Assembly: GCA_023397905.1 (NCBI GenBank)
Contig: JAEWSZ010000118.1
Coordinates: forward strand, 1-49,731
Origin: Bacillota bacterium
Lineage (GTDB): Bacteria > Bacillota > Clostridia > Acetivibrionales > DSM-1351
Length of the DNA stretch: 49,731 nt
Direction: 5' to 3'
Positions 34,756 through 43,278 of this stretch are shown here, one piece after another. The stretch's first letter is position 1. Each line of letters begins with the position of its first letter. Under the pieces are notes generated by a model. That model was not told where the DNA came from. It was given only the letters and a program-made list of their open reading frames with translations, and made no database searches. The translations under genes were made by a program, and so were the position numbers.

Positions 34756-37107
34756 TTATTTCGTATCCAAATTAAGAATCTTGATACTCCCTTTCTTATC
34801 CTTGATTACGTTCTTCAGAAAGCTGTCCGTATTATATCCCGCATAATATGCCGCAATTCCATTGCCATTTCTGTAGCTGCCCAGGCCGCCTCCAAAATAC
34901 TGAATATATGTATTGTTGTACATGTTCGGATAATATTTGGGGTCAATCCGCATATAAAATAAATTACCGGTGCTTACATAAAAAATATTATTTGTAACTT
35001 TAAAATTCTCCGATGGATTATCATAGCTCCACATCATAATCCCGGAACCGTTATACGGTTCATTTCTCTGTGTGCTGAATCCACTGCCGGAGTACATAAT
35101 AAGATTGTCATTAATCAGTACATTTCTCATTGCCGGCTTTGTATATTTATCCAAATGATAATTATAGAATATTTCAATGGAATAGGAACAATATTGGACA
35201 ACATTTCCTTCATAGGTTATATTATTTGAGGTGATTGTTTCATCCCGGCGCTCATTTCCGCCCTGATTTGACAGACCCGCATCAAACACTTGATAGATAT
35301 AATTATTTTTTGCGGTGCAGCTGTCAAATTGCCCGTCAAACTCAATGGCATTCCCATATCTCCCAGGAGCACCGCTCTCTTTCAAATATTCCTGGACTGT
35401 GCCTCCTATCCAGCCAAATTCACAATTTTCAACGGTTAAATTATTATCTCCGCTAAATAAGGCATGACCTCCGCAATATTTAAAGCATAAATTATTCACA
35501 ACGGCGTGATCGTCCGGAATCACAAGGTTTTCACGGACCAGCAGTTCTATAGACTTAAAGATCTTCCCGGGATTTCCTTTATCGCACCTCAGATATAGCT
35601 TCCCCTTACTTGAAGATTGCTCCATTCCGGTAAGGTCGCCCAAGTAAGGCAAGCCGTCTTTTATTACACTATCTGCGGGTGTAAAAAACGAAAGATCCGT
35701 ATTTAAATTGTTTTGGGCGGAAAAGGCCTTGCTCTTGTCCTCAGCAGTCACATATCTCCCGTTTATGTAATACGGCACTTCTTTTATACCGTAGGCTTCT
35801 CCCCCATTAAATACTAATGTGCCGCAGTCCTCAACATCCCTATAAAAGACCCAGATATTTTTTGTTCCTTTTAATAATGACCATTTCTCCGGCGATGCGG
35901 CATCTTCAGGCGAGCCGTAAATACTTGGTTTGTCACCGGTTCCATACGCAGAATAGGTGACACCCTCCTGCAAACGCAGTTGTCCCCGCCATATGTCGCC
36001 TCGTTCAAACAAAACCATATCGCCAGGCATAAAGTGATAGGAATTTACTTTATCCAATGTATTCCATGCTGTACGTCCTGTTAATCCGTCTGCCGTGTCA
36101 TTCCCCTGATTGGATATAAAATATACTCTGCCGGTTGCCTTAATCTCCGTCTTATCTTCTTTTATGTCCTTTATCCTTTTACCGGCAAGCTTCAGTATAT
36201 CTGCATCCTCATTATACCTGGGTTTTAAATTTCCAACAGAATCATATAACCTAACTATCGCAAGTATCGCATCCATTCTGGTCAAAGGCGAAGTAAAATC
36301 AAAGGTCTTGTCTTTCTTTGCCTCCAGCATCAGCTTATTTGACAGTATGGATTCTCTTCTTACGTTGTAATATAATGCGGCAAACAAGTAATTGGGAAAT
36401 GCTTCCCCATCCGGATTTCCCTCTGCAAAATAAAGATGCACCGGTGTCTCCCAACCCGCAAAAGGATAATCGTATGTGAACTGACGGTCTGCGGTGTCCA
36501 TTTTGTATTGCGCATCATCCTCATGGGTGTTATACCTGTTTTGGTTCATGATCACGGCAAGCATAAAATCCGCCAGCAAGGCGTCCTCCCGCTTCATCAC
36601 CTTTTTATTGTTCAAGGCATTTTTTGCAGTTTTCTTCCATTTATCCACTAAGGGAGATTGATACTTTTGCAGCATATTTGATGCTATGGTGCAATATTCT
36701 GCAAAGGTTACCGGCTTATTATAGTCTTCCTGGAGACTTGAAGGAACAAAGCCGTTTTTAATTGCACCAATCAGTTCCTGATCATTGACCACGGTGATGG
36801 TTAGCTGATACTTTTTCCCTGCCAGGCTGGCCTCTATGGTAGCTTTTCCGGTATTTTTAGCACTCAGAATGCCTGTGCTCTTATTTATATCAGCTATCTT
36901 TGTATTTCCGGAGCTCCAGACAGGCTTCTGATTTGTACCCTGCAGCTTCATCGTCATGGTACCACCCACCATAACCGTTCTCACAGAAGCATCAATGTAA
37001 ATGCTTGTCTTTCCGTATGACTCATTTGGTCCGGCAATGTATATCTGTGCGAAAACAAGAACAAGGCAGACAGCAATTTTAAAGTATTTTCCACATAATT
37101 TTCTCAT
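34756..37107 (-). CDS. Secreted Ig-like / right-handed beta-helix protein
   Basis: A 783-residue exported protein: signal peptide (residues 1 to about 32, ending ESYG), one bacterial Ig-like (BIG2) domain (about 35-110; KPVWSSGNTKIADINKSTGILSA, quoted in part), a helical region (about 115-320), and a right-handed parallel beta-helix (about 325-760) shown by repeated NN and N-I turns (ENCEFGWIGG, ITYEGNVVQYCSYSIEI, NNIFYVSTG). The beta-helix begins with YFISNQGNDTADGLTGRTAWNTLDKVN, a common start of polysaccharide lyase-like proteins (quoted in part). It probably acts on a polysaccharide outside the cell; catalytic residues cannot be assigned. Confidence 0.88.
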   Translation of the reverse strand: MRKLCGKYFKIAVCLVLVFAQIYIAGPNESYGKTSIYIDASVRTVMVGGTMTMKLQGTNQKPVWSSGNTKIADINKSTGILSAKNTGKATIEASLAGKKYQLTITVVNDQELIGAIKNGFVPSSLQEDYNKPVTFAEYCTIASNMLQKYQSPLVDKWKKTAKNALNNKKVMKREDALLADFMLAVIMNQNRYNTHEDDAQYKMDTADRQFTYDYPFAGWETPVHLYFAEGNPDGEAFPNYLFAALYYNVRRESILSNKLMLEAKKDKTFDFTSPLTRMDAILAIVRLYDSVGNLKPRYNEDADILKLAGKRIKDIKEDKTEIKATGRVYFISNQGNDTADGLTGRTAWNTLDKVNSYHFMPGDMVLFERGDIWRGQLRLQEGVTYSAYGTGDKPSIYGSPEDAASPEKWSLLKGTKNIWVFYRDVEDCGTLVFNGGEAYGIKEVPYYINGRYVTAEDKSKAFSAQNNLNTDLSFFTPADSVIKDGLPYLGDLTGMEQSSSKGKLYLRCDKGNPGKIFKSIELLVRENLVIPDDHAVVNNLCFKYCGGHALFSGDNNLTVENCEFGWIGGTVQEYLKESGAPGRYGNAIEFDGQFDSCTAKNNYIYQVFDAGLSNQGGNERRDETITSNNITYEGNVVQYCSYSIEIFYNYHLDKYTKPAMRNVLINDNLIMYSGSGFSTQRNEPYNGSGIMMWSYDNPSENFKVTNNIFYVSTGNLFYMRIDPKYYPNMYNNTYIQYFGGGLGSYRNGNGIAAYYAGYNTDSFLKNVIKDKKGSIKILNLDTK

Positions 37108-37424
37108 TAATATTTCCTCAAACTTTTATTTAACTTCTCTATATCCACCTTCTCCCATCACCACTTATGCGATTTTACAAGTGGGCGTTCAACAGGAGCA
37201 TGTCATTTGCACGTATCTTTATGATATCAATAATAAGCAAAATAATAACTTTATTTATCAATGTTATTTAATACATCTACGGTATCACAAAAATGAACGA
37301 AGAACAAGCTCCATATTGTTCGTTAAATGGTATTCGCCATATAAGCCGAGTAGTGCGGAAACCACAGATATACCGCATCTACTCGGTGTCTGAGAAGCCC
37401 ACGCGCATGGTGACTCGTTCCGCG
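37108..37424. other. Intergenic stretch with a GC-rich hairpin
   Basis: No gene is seen. At 37346-37386 CCGAGTAGTGCGG pairs with CCGCATCTACTCGG (one bulged base), a strong stem lying 38 bp past the stop of the GC-rich hydrolase gene. It has no T run, but its position suggests it protects or ends that transcript. Its base composition matches the hydrolase gene rather than the AT-rich left part of the gap. Confidence 0.5.
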
Positions 37425-39068
37425 TTACGGGATGTTGGCTGCTTTCGCTTGGTCAATATATTGCTGCACGCGGTATGGAAGGAGGATGCCATCCTTCTCA
37501 GCCTGCTGCGCTGCCGCCGTCACCTTGGCGATGTAATCCTCATGCGTCGGGTAGAGCTTTGCGAGACGATTGCGGTCGAACGGGGTCGTCTTTCCAAGCA
37601 GGCCACTAAAGATACTCACGTCGTAGGTCGCGGTCGGCACTGTGATCTCGGGCAGGCGAAGGCCGCCATGCACGTTGCCGTACTTGTCGTTGCTGTATGT
37701 GAACCGCAGCAGCGAGACCTGCAGTGGCGGGACCCGCGGAGGGACTGCCTCGCCCCGGATCCATTCGTTCACCCGGACATAGGCCGCCTCAAGCGCCGGG
37801 TACCAATCTACGTCGTTCGGACGGTTCGAGAGGCTGAATGCCGCCGACACGATGCCGTCACGGCCGACCTTGTTGGCGACGATTGTCATGAGTTCTGACG
37901 GGAAATGCGGGGCACCGGCGATTTCCCATGAGCGGAAGACGTTGCTGTCCGGCTGGCGCATCCCAAAGTAAAAGGCCGCCTCGCTTTGCGTGCTCATGGA
38001 CAAAACCGGCACCTGCAGGTCGTCGCGGACCTTGGACTGCACGTCGCGGCTGCCGCCGCCCTTAACTGCATGCGCGTCGGCCTCCTGGAAGTCGGAAGCG
38101 TGGCCTCCGTCCAGGACCGGCATGAGCGCATCAAAGGTTTCCTCTATTGGCTGGACGCCGTTCGCATAGGCGAGGATACGGCTACCGGACTGGGAAGCGC
38201 CGTAGGCGATGAGGTGCTCGACCTTAAGTCCGCCCATCGGGTCTGCGCCCTCGCCGGCACGGTCCGGGCCAACCGCACGGGCGGCCTGGGTGAAGACATC
38301 GTAGGAGAGGCCCTCGTCAGGGATGTTTAACGTGCCGTAACGCTCTGGATCCCAAGTCTTTAGGCCCTTCGGGTCCTCGGCAAAGCCGGTGATGCTAATC
38401 GGCTGGGCGGACACCAGAACGTAAGCAAAGCCGCTCTGGTAGATACCCTCCGGGTCGCCGCCCGAGAAGTCGTAACCTCCGCTCACGTTCGCCCATTCGA
38501 CGATAACGGTCCCGTTGAACTTAGTCGGATCGGCCGGTCGACGAACGAGGATGCGCGTCGTGTAAGGCGCGGTGCTCCCCGGGTTGAGCGTCCATTTGCC
38601 GTCACTTGTGAGCTCGCCGGTCGGGACGTAGTGCTGTGCTATGCCGGAAAGGAAATACTCCTCCTCCACATAGCCGACCTTGCTGATATCGCCGTAGTAT
38701 GCCGCGAAAGGAGTACCGTGTGAGCCGCCGGTGACAGGGCCGGTCACGGTGAAGCCTTCGCGCGTCGTCGCGCCGTTCGTTGGCCCGCCGGCCATTGGGG
38801 CTGGCTTGGCCGGAAGTGGCTTGTCAAGGTTTATGCCCTCCGCCAGCACCGCGTTCTGATTTGCCCGGGCGGCTGCATTCCAGACAGCGAACCCGCCTAA
38901 GGCGAGCGCAACCACCCCGGCGATGCTGCAGAGTACTATCAATACGGTACGCAGCGGCCGGCGGCGCCGCTTCTGCTTCGATTCCTCCTGCTTCGCACTC
39001 GCAGCCCCTTTCTCCGTCGCTGCATTAACCTGCCGGACAATGCTATCTTCTGATTTCTTCCTACGCAT
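37425..39068 (-). CDS. Alpha/beta-hydrolase-domain protein, GC-rich, probable horizontal acquisition
   Basis: A 547-residue protein. It has a basic N-terminal tail (KQKRRRRPLRT), one membrane anchor (residues about 42-64) and a large extracytoplasmic domain of the alpha/beta hydrolase type found mainly in actinobacteria and proteobacteria. The nucleophile region is AYGASQSGSRILAYANG. Segments such as VIVEWANVSGGYDFSGGDPEG and GAPHFPSELMT are in keeping (quoted in part). The gene is far richer in G and C than every neighbour and uses GC-ending codons, so it was probably transferred from a high-GC donor; yet it has a good local ribosome-binding site (AGGAGGATAAAAT). It is divergent from a TetR gene. 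Substrate unknown. Confidence 0.85.
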   Translation of the reverse strand: MRRKKSEDSIVRQVNAATEKGAASAKQEESKQKRRRRPLRTVLIVLCSIAGVVALALGGFAVWNAAARANQNAVLAEGINLDKPLPAKPAPMAGGPTNGATTREGFTVTGPVTGGSHGTPFAAYYGDISKVGYVEEEYFLSGIAQHYVPTGELTSDGKWTLNPGSTAPYTTRILVRRPADPTKFNGTVIVEWANVSGGYDFSGGDPEGIYQSGFAYVLVSAQPISITGFAEDPKGLKTWDPERYGTLNIPDEGLSYDVFTQAARAVGPDRAGEGADPMGGLKVEHLIAYGASQSGSRILAYANGVQPIEETFDALMPVLDGGHASDFQEADAHAVKGGGSRDVQSKVRDDLQVPVLSMSTQSEAAFYFGMRQPDSNVFRSWEIAGAPHFPSELMTIVANKVGRDGIVSAAFSLSNRPNDVDWYPALEAAYVRVNEWIRGEAVPPRVPPLQVSLLRFTYSNDKYGNVHGGLRLPEITVPTATYDVSIFSGLLGKTTPFDRNRLAKLYPTHEDYIAKVTAAAQQAEKDGILLPYRVQQYIDQAKAANIP

Positions 39069-39245
39069 ATTTTATCCTCCTGTTTTGACTTCATTTAATA
39101 TGGAAAGCTGATAATTAATATTGTTCTCCCAGTGCTTTATTTACCAGCGAGACGTATAATAAACTCGCAGTTGACTATCAACACTATTAGTATTATAATT
39201 TGTGACGAGTACTATATCAACCAACAACAATCTTGAGAAAGTAGA

Positions 39246-39277
39246 ATAACCAACGATTATAAAAATTCGTTGGTTAT
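39246..39277. promoter_or_regulatory. TetR-type operator between hydrolase and TetR genes
   Basis: ATAACCAACGA and TCGTTGGTTAT are perfect 11-bp arms around a 10-bp AT-rich centre, ending 16 bp before the TetR start. It is the only strong palindrome in the divergent gap. Confidence 0.6.
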
Positions 39278-39293
39278 CCGTGAGAAAAGTATT

Positions 39294-39830
39294 ATGGATT
39301 TACGCGTAAGGAAAACTTTAAGAGAAATACGCTCGGCGATTATGGAGCTTGCAAAAAATAAGCCGCTGGAGCAAATAACGGTAAAGGAACTTTGTGAGCA
39401 GGCATTAATCAATAAGGCCACTTTTTATTCGCATTATGACAATATCAATGAGTTAATCGAAGAAATTGAGGATGAGTTTGTCAAAAATCTGACTGGTGAA
39501 ATAAATTATACTCACCTGTTTTTCGATGACCCAGAACAGTTTATGGCCAAGCTGATTCATACCTTTCGGGAGCTTCCGGATGCAAGGGCTCTGTTTATCA
39601 GTAACCGCAGATGGGCTTTGATCGGCATCATTCTGGAATCATTACGCAGATCAATCTATAAGGAGCGCCCGGAACTCAAGTCAATTCCCGGCATTGATAT
39701 GGCACTTACCTATATGATTTGGGGAATTTCGAGTGTAACCTCGAAGCATAACAAAGAGTCAATTGAAAAGAGAGCGAAGTACGCCGGACGAGCAACTGCC
39801 GCTATTTTGCGGGAGTTTTTGAATCCTTGA
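39294..39830 (+). CDS. TetR-family transcriptional regulator
   Basis: A 178-residue regulator with DNA-binding segment ITVKELCEQALINKATFYSHY (residues about 27-47; quoted in part) and a C-terminal half of the TetR_C type (LPDARALFISNRRW, MIWGISSVTSKHN). The ATG at 39294 has only a weak ribosome-binding site (GAGAAAAG); an in-frame alternative start at 39270 would lie inside the palindrome. Its base composition is ordinary for the region, unlike the GC-rich hydrolase it faces. Confidence 0.87.
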   Translation: MDLRVRKTLREIRSAIMELAKNKPLEQITVKELCEQALINKATFYSHYDNINELIEEIEDEFVKNLTGEINYTHLFFDDPEQFMAKLIHTFRELPDARALFISNRRWALIGIILESLRRSIYKERPELKSIPGIDMALTYMIWGISSVTSKHNKESIEKRAKYAGRATAAILREFLNP

Positions 39831-39850
39831 TAATTTATCTGCTTAAGAGG

Positions 39851-40106
39851 CATCGTTCATAAGTTTCGTGTTAAGCTTCTATCTCAAGGATATGCTTTGC
39901 CGCCTCTGCCGCCCACTGATCGAACAGAGGCCACCGATTGTCAGGAAATAAATCAAATTGTGCCTCAACCGCCCAGTAAAGGCGCAGAAACCAAAATATT
40001 TTTACAACTGTTGCATCTATGAAATTAAGAGGCTCGATATGCTGTTCAACCAGTAATGAAGCCAAATCCACATCGGGAGGTGCTATAACGGTGCGCTGCC
40101 AATCTA
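39851..40106. repeat. Direct repeat copy 1 (partial copy of phosphotransferase 3' end)
   Basis: 256 bp identical in length and with about 13 mismatches to 43279-43534. It includes the last 79 codons of the phosphotransferase gene and 20 bp beyond its stop. Both copies are in the same orientation and about 3.2 kb apart. Confidence 0.95.
39871..40106 (-). pseudogene. Truncated copy of the 43299-44126 phosphotransferase gene
   Basis: Encodes only the C-terminal part of a choline/aminoglycoside-kinase-like protein, from DWQRTVIAPPDVDLASLL to the end HILEIEA, nearly identical to the full gene. The catalytic HGD motif is missing, as is any start of its own. Upstream of 40106 the sequence is unrelated. 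It is the product of a partial duplication, and lies 69 bp beyond the end of the histidine kinase gene. Confidence 0.9.
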
Positions 40107-40174
40107 AAGATTTCTGCCGTTGCAATAGGATTATGCCCCACACACGTTGGAGGATACAAAAAAGATGCTGCGAC

Positions 40175-41344
40175 CTACAGAATCGGACCTGTACTAATAG
40201 TAAATATTGAGTGTTGTCCTATTTCACTGTCAACAGATATTTCCCATCCATGCTTTTCAACAATTGTTTTAACAATTGATAAACCAAGCCCTGCCCCGCC
40301 CTCTTTCCGCGAACGTGACTTATTTACACGGTAAAACGGCTCGAAAATCTGTTCCAGCTCTTCTGCCGGAATGCCATTCCCCGTGTCTGATATAATAATC
40401 TGTCCGGAATTATTAACTATCTTTGTTTCAATCAGTATTATCCCACAATCTTTATTGTATTTTGCTGCATTTTCCACCAGATTGAAACAAGCTCTATATA
40501 GCAAAACCTGATTCCCATAAACCATTTTGAATCCAAATTTTAGTTCTGTTTTAATATTCTTATCCTCAAGTATCGGACGGAGTTCATTTAAAATGGATTC
40601 AAACATGCTTTGCAGGTTAATGGAAACAGTCTCAAATTTTTCATTCTCATCATAAAGGCTCAACAGATCATCCACTACTGCCATTAGCCGTCTTACATTC
40701 CGTTCAGTAGTTGCAAGCGTTTCTTCATATTCGGAAACCGAGGGTGTTTTGTCAAGATGAAGCACTTGTATTCCCGCATTGATCGTGGCAAGGGGCGTTT
40801 TTAATTCATGCGCGACGTTGGCTGAAAAACGTTTTTGCTTTAAAAATGATTTATCAAGACGATCCAGCATAATGTTAAAGGAATAACTCAGTGCCCCTAC
40901 CTCATCTTTTCTATAATCATCCGGTATTCGCCGCCTCAAGTTGTCCTCATTGATTGTGGAAATTGTCCTGCTCAATTCATGGATCGGGTGAAGTGACCTA
41001 CCTGCGATAATATAAACCATGACCATTCCTAAGACAGAAACAATGGCTAGTATAATAATGTTTATCGTATCAAACTGCTTTTTTGCTTCAGTCAGCCGAG
41101 GAACGTCGCTCGCTGTTAAAGCTTTATCCGGGCTGTTTATGGCAAAATTGGCCTGATTGTTTGATACCTTAGCCTCATTAGCTACACCATCCAGTACCGG
41201 ATAATTGGCAAGTGTTATGGCTTTAAATTGTGAATGGGCATTATAAGCGGCTCCGAGCGCCAGAATAACGGAACAAACCAGCAAAATAGCTCCGGAAAGA
41301 AGTGTGATACGCATTCGCAAAGATATTCTGTTTAATATTTTCAT
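40175..41344 (-). CDS. Sensor histidine kinase
   Basis: A 389-residue kinase: TM1 (residues about 12-32), a short extracytoplasmic loop (33-95), TM2 (about 96-116), HAMP (117-165), HisKA with ANVAHELKTPLAT (His179), then HATPase with NLVENAAKYN, ISDTGNGIP and GGAGLGLSIVK. The A of its ATG is the last base of the response-regulator stop codon, so the two are translationally coupled. With the short sensor loop it may sense a membrane-proximal signal or the adjacent secreted repeat protein. Confidence 0.94.
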   Translation of the reverse strand: MKILNRISLRMRITLLSGAILLVCSVILALGAAYNAHSQFKAITLANYPVLDGVANEAKVSNNQANFAINSPDKALTASDVPRLTEAKKQFDTINIIILAIVSVLGMVMVYIIAGRSLHPIHELSRTISTINEDNLRRRIPDDYRKDEVGALSYSFNIMLDRLDKSFLKQKRFSANVAHELKTPLATINAGIQVLHLDKTPSVSEYEETLATTERNVRRLMAVVDDLLSLYDENEKFETVSINLQSMFESILNELRPILEDKNIKTELKFGFKMVYGNQVLLYRACFNLVENAAKYNKDCGIILIETKIVNNSGQIIISDTGNGIPAEELEQIFEPFYRVNKSRSRKEGGAGLGLSIVKTIVEKHGWEISVDSEIGQHSIFTISTGPIL

Positions 41345-42021
41345 TATTCTACCTCCTGAATTTTATAGCCCATACCTCGGACATTTTGTATTAAATCATG
41401 ATTGCAGTTGGCATCAGTCAGCTTCTTTTTCAGTGAATGGATATGATATTTTATGGTATCGGGAAACAAATCGGCTTCACTGTCCCAAACGTGATTTAAC
41501 AATTGTTCCGCACTTACCACCTGCCCTTTATGGAGCATCATGTATTCTAAAATGGCATATTCTTTTTTGGTTAAAGGCAGTTGAAACTGCTGGTATGTAA
41601 CTACCTTTGTTGCCATATTCAAATTGATCCCACCGCAGAAAAGCTCATTCTCCTGCTGTATATATGCAATACGTGCCAGGGTACGTATCCTTGCTTCCAA
41701 TTCCAAAAAGTCAAAGGGTTTTGTTAAATAATCATTTGCTCCCATATCCAATCCTTTTACCCGGTCATCTACTTCACTTCTGGCAGAAAGAATCAATATT
41801 TTTATCCCGTTATCCTTTTGCCTAATTTTTTTTAATACTTCCAAACCATCTATTTTAGGTAGGTTCAGATCAAGAATAATAACATCATATTCATTTATGT
41901 TGTAGTAAACCACTGCCTCTTCTCCATCATATGCAGCATCGACAGCGTAGCTACGCTTACGAAGCCCCCGACTAATGATGTCTGATAATTCTTGTTCATC
42001 TTCAACTAACAGTATTTTCAT
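41344..42021 (-). CDS. OmpR-family response regulator
   Basis: A 225-residue regulator: receiver (residues 1-118; EDEQELSD, phosphoacceptor Asp in VIILDLNLPKIDG, Lys in YLTKPFD) and winged helix (about 128-222; EYAILEYMMLHKGQVVS and DTIKYHIHSLKKKL, quoted in part). It is transcribed with the kinase that follows by one overlapping base and lies 61 bp downstream of the secreted repeat-protein gene, separated by a strong stem-loop. Confidence 0.95.
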   Translation of the reverse strand: MKILLVEDEQELSDIISRGLRKRSYAVDAAYDGEEAVVYYNINEYDVIILDLNLPKIDGLEVLKKIRQKDNGIKILILSARSEVDDRVKGLDMGANDYLTKPFDFLELEARIRTLARIAYIQQENELFCGGINLNMATKVVTYQQFQLPLTKKEYAILEYMMLHKGQVVSAEQLLNHVWDSEADLFPDTIKYHIHSLKKKLTDANCNHDLIQNVRGMGYKIQEVE

Positions 42022-42041
42022 AAAATTCCTTTTAAGCAGTC

Positions 42042-42068
42042 AGGGTGATCATTTTAAATGATCACCCT
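42042..42068 (-). promoter_or_regulatory. Perfect 13-bp hairpin between repeat protein and response regulator genes
   Basis: AGGGTGATCATTT and AAATGATCACCCT are perfect arms with a 1-base centre, directly between the repeat-protein stop and the regulator's ribosome-binding site. There is no T run, so it is a processing or attenuating hairpin, or an operator, rather than a full terminator. Confidence 0.55.
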
Positions 42069-42082
42069 CCTTCTCCTTCTAT

Positions 42083-42724
42083 TTATTTCCTTGGTGCTGT
42101 TGTCTTATTCTGTCCATCTAATACTTTTGAATTAATTTCGCCGGCTATTTTTATATCGGAAGGATCAACCATTTTTACATCTATCTTGGTTATGTCCACA
42201 CCATCCACCGGTGTATTAGTTAATTGCGCTGATCCTTTGGGTGCTGTCTTAGCGTTCTTCATACCCTCCAATACCTTTGGATCAATCTTACCAGCTACTT
42301 TTATGTCGGAAGGATCAACCATTTTTGCATCTATTTTTGTTACGTCTACACCATCCACTGGAGTAAGAGTTAATTGAGCTGATGGATCAACCTTACCAGC
42401 TACTTTTATGTCGTAAGGATCAACCATTTTTGCATCTATCTTGGTTACGTCCACACCATCCACCGGTGCAAGAGTTAATTGCGCTGATCCTTTGGGTGCC
42501 GTCTTAGCGTTCTTCATACCCTCCAATACCTTCGGATCAATCTTACCGGCTACTTTTATACCGGAAGGATCACCCATTTTTGCCTCTATCTTGGTTACGT
42601 CCACATTATCCACCGGTGTAAGAGTTAATTGCGATGATGCTGCAAATGCAGTAGCACCTCCCAATATCATTACTGCTGCCGCAGCAAGACTAATAACAGT
42701 TTTTTTGTTTTTTGTAAATAACAT
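42083..42724 (-). CDS. Secreted protein of four 50-residue tandem repeats, unknown function
   Basis: A 213-residue protein with a signal peptide (residues 1-28, ending TAFA) followed only by repeats. Unit 1 is residues 30-79, unit 2 80-114, unit 3 115-164 and unit 4 165-213. The theme is SAQLTLTPVDGVDVTKIDAK, then MVDPSDIKVAGKIDP, then KVLEGMKNAKTAPKG. Unit 2 lacks that last block of 15 residues. I do not recognise the family. The Asp-rich PVDGVDVTKID pattern could bind a metal, but that is a guess. It is followed by an OmpR regulator and a histidine kinase on the same strand and could be sensed or controlled by them. Confidence 0.8.
   Translation of the reverse strand: MLFTKNKKTVISLAAAAVMILGGATAFAASSQLTLTPVDNVDVTKIEAKMGDPSGIKVAGKIDPKVLEGMKNAKTAPKGSAQLTLAPVDGVDVTKIDAKMVDPYDIKVAGKVDPSAQLTLTPVDGVDVTKIDAKMVDPSDIKVAGKIDPKVLEGMKNAKTAPKGSAQLTNTPVDGVDITKIDVKMVDPSDIKIAGEINSKVLDGQNKTTAPRK
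42086..42637 (-). repeat. Four tandem 150-bp coding repeats
   Basis: Units at 42488-42637, 42383-42487 (45 bp shorter), 42233-42382 and 42086-42232. The DNA is highly similar between units, which points to recent tandem duplication and makes the copy number likely to vary between strains. Confidence 0.9.
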
Positions 42725-42880
42725 GCTTAAATACTCCTTTCAAATGTTGTTTTATTTTCCAGTGTTGCAACCTGTGATTAGAGTATATCAATTCAATGGT
42801 TGAGAAATAGTTAGGTTTTTAATTATAAAGTTTTAGCTTGCATTATTTTTCCTTGAAGAGTTCGTGAAAATGTTCCTTGT

Positions 42881-42925
42881 TTATAGGTTCATTCCACCGG
42901 ATACTAAAACCGTTTTTTTGCTCAT
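42881..42925 (-). pseudogene. 14-residue frame behind a strong ribosome-binding site (gene remnant?)
   Basis: MSKKTVLVSGGMNL starts behind AAGGAGAG at good spacing and stops after 14 residues. The first ten residues look like the start of a Rossmann-fold protein (KKTVLVTGG is the usual form), as if a gene had been deleted after its first codons. It is preceded by a full promoter, operator-like palindrome and terminator hairpin. Confidence 0.35.
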
Positions 42926-42971
42926 AGTTTACTCTCTCCTTAAAAATTCATTCATACCTGCTGAAGAGACG

Positions 42972-43012
42972 AAAAAACGCACTCTCCAACCAGATAGGTT
43001 AGACAGTGCGTT
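42972..43012 (-). terminator. Intrinsic terminator in a leader region
   Basis: On the minus strand AACGCACT (43005-43012) pairs with AGTGCGTT (42976-42983), with further pairing CTAACC/GGTTGG inside, followed by T6. It sits between a promoter (43038-43066) and a ribosome-binding site with a short frame, the layout of an attenuator. Confidence 0.7.
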
Positions 43013-43019
43013 GGCTTAC

Positions 43020-43066
43020 GTGAACGTTTACACGATTATTATATATTATTTTATGTTATAAATCAA
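43020..43066 (-). promoter_or_regulatory. Promoter with operator-like palindrome at the start site
   Basis: Reading leftward: -35 TTGATT (43061-43066), a 17-bp spacer, -10 TATAAT (43038-43043), then GTAAACGTTCAC (43020-43031), a near-perfect palindrome of the kind used by LacI-family repressors, placed over the likely start of transcription. Confidence 0.6.
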
Positions 43067-43210
43067 TCAACTAAGTTCGAATAGATAATGCGCCCCTAGA
43101 TATTTCTCCTTTTTTCACGTATAAACTAAAAAAAACACCGGATTAGAAATTCCACTTCAAACCCAATGCTATTTTTTGTTTTTGAAATGCTGAAAGGGCT
43201 GATAAAATCA

Positions 43211-43237
43211 GACTTTTCATACGAATTGCGAAAAGTC
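43211..43237 (-). terminator. Probable terminator of the phosphotransferase gene
   Basis: GACTTTTC (43211-43218) and GAAAAGTC (43230-43237) form a perfect 8-bp stem about 60 bp past the stop of the leftward gene, followed on the minus strand by TGATTTTATC. Confidence 0.45.
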
Positions 43238-43278
43238 AGGTAATAAAAGATACATACAAGCGATCTCCCATTAATGGA

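Noticed and set aside
37986..38330. Long GC-rich plus-strand frames (also 37293-37898, 38780-39111) across the hydrolase gene
   Set aside because: They are antisense shadows of the 37425-39068 gene. GC-rich genes create long open frames in other phases, and these show no family motif or ribosome-binding site.
42086..42637. Regular repeats as a possible CRISPR array
   Set aside because: The unit is 150 bp, fully coding in one frame with a signal peptide in front, with no unique spacers. It is a tandem protein repeat.
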